From assembly GCA_017507205.1 (NCBI GenBank), contig JAFWBH010000142.1:1-9889 (forward strand): a DNA stretch of 9,889 bases. Reading direction: 5' to 3'. Below the pieces are notes generated by a model. The model saw nothing but the letters and a program-made list of their open reading frames with translations. It did not search any database and had not been told where the DNA came from. Below are positions 8,393-9,889 of this stretch, one piece after another (position 1 is the first letter of the stretch; every line of letters starts with the position of its first letter). Made by a program: the position numbers and the translations under genes. This DNA comes from Clostridia bacterium (GTDB lineage: Bacteria > Bacillota > Clostridia > Christensenellales > CAG-917).

Positions 8393-9445
8393 ATGGAAAA
8401 GGACACACACATTTCAAAGTGTGAAAGCTGTGGCGCAGATATGATATACAACCCCAAGACACTGGGGTTGTATTGTCCATATTGTGAAAGTCAGAAGGCC
8501 ATCAACAAAATCCCCACAACCATAAGGGATTATCACCTTGAAAGAGAGAGGAGTGTTGTTGATGACGAAATGCAGGCCTACAAATGTCCCAACTGTGGTG
8601 GCGAGGTTGTCTTTGATGCATACGTGACATCAACAGCATGTCCTTTTTGCTCTGCAACAAACGTTGTAAAGCTGAAAAATCAAAAGGGCTTGAAGCCTGA
8701 CGGAATTTTGCCCTTCCTTTACACAAAGGAGATGGCATTTGAGGCCGGCAAAAACTGGATCAAGAAAAAGTTTTTTGCTCTTGGTGCATTCAAAAAGAAT
8801 TTCAAGGCAGAGAACTTTAATGGTGTATATGTTCCGTCTTATTTCTTTTCAAGCAACACTTACACCAAATATCATGCACGTCTTGGCAAGCATTACACTG
8901 TCACCGTAGGCTCGGGCAAAAATCGCAGGACAGTCACCAAAACAAGATGGTTTACTGTCCGTGGTGAATTGTCACGCGATTTTAAGGATATAATAATAGA
9001 GGCAACAAGACAGCTGACACAATCAGAGCTTCACAAAATCAATCCTTACGATACAGAAAGCCTAGAAGGCTATCAACGCGACTACCTTGCAGGCTTTTCA
9101 GCAGAACGCAACGATGCATCTCTTGACCAAGGCTTTGCCAATGCAAAGGTCATCATGGATGACACAATTCAGCGAGAAGCACTTTCACGATATAGCTATG
9201 ACGTGGTCGGCTCATTCAATGCAGACACCACTTATTCAAACATAGGCTTTCATTATGCCCTCATTCCAATTTGGGTGTTTGGTTGCAAGCACAAGGACAA
9301 GATGTATCGCTACATCGTCAACGGAAGGACGGGCCGTTCCTACGGCAAATATCCTATATCTGCTGGCAAGGTCTGCACAATAGTCTTTGCAGTGCTTGCA
9401 TTCGTAGCAACAGTATTGGCCCTCATCTACACACAGGGCGCATAA
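8393..9445 (+). CDS. Double zinc-ribbon membrane protein (YdjG-like, TFIIB-type zinc ribbon family)
   Basis: The protein has 350 residues. Two N-terminal zinc ribbons have Cys at 10/13/28/31 and 65/68/83/86. The middle is the family's characteristic region: VYVPSYFF, then a Tyr/Thr-rich beta stretch, TRWFTVRGELSRDFKDI, YQRDYLAGFSAE, and the closing IPIWVFGCKHKDKMYRYIVN with GRTGRSYGKYPIS. One transmembrane helix is at about 328-346, with a very short tail. This suggests a tail-anchored protein with its zinc ribbons in the cytoplasm. The start lacks a Shine-Dalgarno site (AAATTAACATAT precedes ATG), and only five bases separate it from the upstream stop, so translation is probably coupled. The first CxxC at residue 10 supports this start. 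Such proteins are often annotated loosely as helicase or primosomal-protein-like because of their zinc ribbons; no helicase motif is present. By analogy with B. subtilis YdjG it would anchor the SPFH partner encoded just upstream. Confidence 0.88.
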   Translation: MEKDTHISKCESCGADMIYNPKTLGLYCPYCESQKAINKIPTTIRDYHLERERSVVDDEMQAYKCPNCGGEVVFDAYVTSTACPFCSATNVVKLKNQKGLKPDGILPFLYTKEMAFEAGKNWIKKKFFALGAFKKNFKAENFNGVYVPSYFFSSNTYTKYHARLGKHYTVTVGSGKNRRTVTKTRWFTVRGELSRDFKDIIIEATRQLTQSELHKINPYDTESLEGYQRDYLAGFSAERNDASLDQGFANAKVIMDDTIQREALSRYSYDVVGSFNADTTYSNIGFHYALIPIWVFGCKHKDKMYRYIVNGRTGRSYGKYPISAGKVCTIVFAVLAFVATVLALIYTQGA

Positions 9446-9461
9446 TCAAGATTAATCATAC

Positions 9462-9466
9462 GGAGG
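9462..9466 (+). promoter_or_regulatory. Ribosome binding site of the DUF1858 gene
   Basis: GGAGG lies nine bases before the ATG at 9476. It is a full-strength site and indicates independent initiation within the operon, 30 bases after the preceding gene. Confidence 0.85.
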
Positions 9467-9475
9467 TATATATAT

Positions 9476-9673
9476 ATGATAACCAAAGACACACTCATCA
9501 TTGATGCACTCAACATCGGCAATCCCGAAAAAGTGGCAGAAGTTCTTCGCAACGCAGGCCTTCATTGCCTCGGTTGCGCACTCGCACACCAAGAAACAAT
9601 CGCAGACATCGCCATTGTTCACGGTGTAGATTTGGAGGAATTGCTTGCCCAACTTAACGCAACCATTGAGTAA
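9476..9673 (+). CDS. DUF1858 domain protein (hybrid-cluster-associated redox disulfide type)
   Basis: This is a complete 65-residue protein made of a single DUF1858 domain. It has the usual order: MITKDTLIIDAL, a helix with PEKVAEVLRNAGLHCLGC, then HQETIADIAIVHGVDLEELL. The CLGC motif (Cys31, Cys34) is the family hallmark. The domain occurs alone or joined to larger redox proteins and is linked in many anaerobes to hybrid cluster protein, where the pair is thought to act as a redox disulfide. The substrate is unknown. It lies last in the operon, directly before the terminators. Its link to the zinc-ribbon pair could be functional (thiol or metal handling at the membrane) or only positional. 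Confidence 0.92.
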   Translation: MITKDTLIIDALNIGNPEKVAEVLRNAGLHCLGCALAHQETIADIAIVHGVDLEELLAQLNATIE

Positions 9674-9702
9674 AAAGGCGTCACAGAGCGTCTAATTTTG
9701 TT

Positions 9703-9766
9703 AAGCCCCTTATATCCCAACCTCACATACGACAAGTATGCTTCGGTCGGTCTATAAGGGGCTTTT
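9703..9766 (+). terminator. Inner intrinsic terminator of the SPFH operon, with a capped inner hairpin
   Basis: The 12-bp perfect outer stem AAGCCCCTTATA (9703-9714) pairs with TATAAGGGGCTT (9753-9764) and is followed by a short T-run (9763-9766). Inside it, CATAC (9726-9730) pairs with GTATG (9736-9740) around GACAA, making a branched, two-level structure. It starts 30 bases after the DUF1858 stop. Confidence 0.85.
9721..9742 (+). repeat. Copy 1 of a 22-base hairpin repeat (CATACGRCAAGTATG core)
   Basis: The element reads CCTCA, then CATACGACAAGTATG, then CT. It matches copy 2 at 9830-9851 with one difference (A/G at the second loop base). The five-base stem is identical and the change is in the loop. 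It forms the inner hairpin of the first terminator. Confidence 0.85.
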
Positions 9767-9822
9767 CGCATTATACATCTCTGTGACACCTTTTTATACA
9801 CACGAAACAAGTCTGGATAATT

Positions 9823-9875
9823 AAGCCACCCTCACATACGGCAAGTATGCTCCTATCCGTGGGCTTTTTCTTTTC
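9823..9875 (+). terminator. Second intrinsic terminator with the same inner hairpin
   Basis: AAGCCAC (9823-9829) pairs with GTGGGCTT (9859-9866) with one bulged G, followed by a T-rich tract CTTTTTCTTTTC (9864-9875). The inner part carries CATAC/GTATG (9835-9839 with 9845-9849). It lies about 30 bases past the larger inverted repeat. It may be a back-up terminator or the end of a short transcript arising between the two; no promoter is obvious there. Confidence 0.75.
9830..9851 (+). repeat. Copy 2 of the 22-base hairpin repeat
   Basis: This copy is identical to 9721-9742 except for G in place of A in the loop (CATACGGCAAGTATG), and lies 109 bases downstream of it. The flanking stems of the two terminators are not the same, so the repeat was not simply copied along with its whole terminator. 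Confidence 0.85.
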
Positions 9876-9889
9876 TTGCTATCCATCTA

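Larger units (their letters stand above)
9672..9795. repeat. Long inverted repeat enclosing the first operon terminator
   Basis: Arms 9672-9688 (AAAAAGGCGTCACAGAG) and 9779-9795 (CTCTGTGACACCTTTTT) pair at 16 of 17 positions, with one C-A mismatch at 9679/9788. The 5' arm is A-rich and the 3' arm ends in TTTTT, so the structure could terminate transcription from either side. The 90-base interior contains a second complete hairpin terminator. Confidence 0.8.

Noticed and set aside
9619..9810. Minus-strand 63-codon frame across the terminator region
   Set aside because: It is made mostly of hairpin arms and terminator sequence and overlaps the DUF1858 gene; no ribosome site or recognisable protein.
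9721..9851. CRISPR array suggested by the two 22-base repeats
   Set aside because: There are only two copies, each embedded in a terminator stem, with no regular spacer pattern and no cas genes.

Overview
The window looks like chromosomal DNA from a low-to-mid G+C Gram-positive-type bacterium, most likely an uncultured Firmicutes/Clostridia-like lineage. The reasons are strong purine-rich Shine-Dalgarno sites, sigma-A-like promoters with extended -10 elements, intrinsic terminators with U-tracts, a very large Ig-like surface-type protein, and a SPFH/zinc-ribbon gene pair of the Bacillus YdjI/YdjG kind. Trp is read from TGG, and no TGA reassignment is needed. This placement is an inference from style, not a taxonomic identification. 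All genes found are on the + strand.

Region 1 (positions 2-7015, about 71% of the window) is one giant extracellular-type beta-sandwich repeat protein whose 5' end lies outside the window. The frame is open from the window edge to position 1189, meets a single in-frame TAG at 1190-1192, and continues open in the same frame for another 1940 codons to a TAA at 7013-7015. The stop falls inside one Ig-like module, so the two pieces read as one gene interrupted by an amber codon (mutation, assembly error, readthrough or recoding). At least twelve modules carry a conserved Trp in a strand like Big_4-type bacterial Ig domains. A strong intrinsic terminator (7036-7068) closes the gene.

Region 2 (7069-7268) is a 200-base regulatory gap. 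It holds one very good promoter (TTGAAA-17-TATAAT with a TG extension), a leader hairpin, and a second extended -10 promoter closer to the next gene.

Region 3 (7269-9673) is a compact three-gene operon. It encodes a SPFH/Band-7 protein with three C-terminal zinc ribbons (YdjI-like), a double zinc-ribbon protein with a C-terminal membrane helix (YdjG-like), and a 65-residue DUF1858 protein with a CLGC motif. By analogy with Bacillus subtilis, the zinc-ribbon membrane protein probably docks the SPFH protein at the membrane as part of an envelope-stress platform. No PspA or YdjH homologue is visible here. The DUF1858 protein is probably a small redox or metal-handling partner, but this is only inferred from position.

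Region 4 (9674-9889) has no gene. It carries two intrinsic terminators that share an almost identical inner hairpin (CATACGRCAAGTATG core) on different outer stems. The first is nested inside a longer, nearly perfect inverted repeat.
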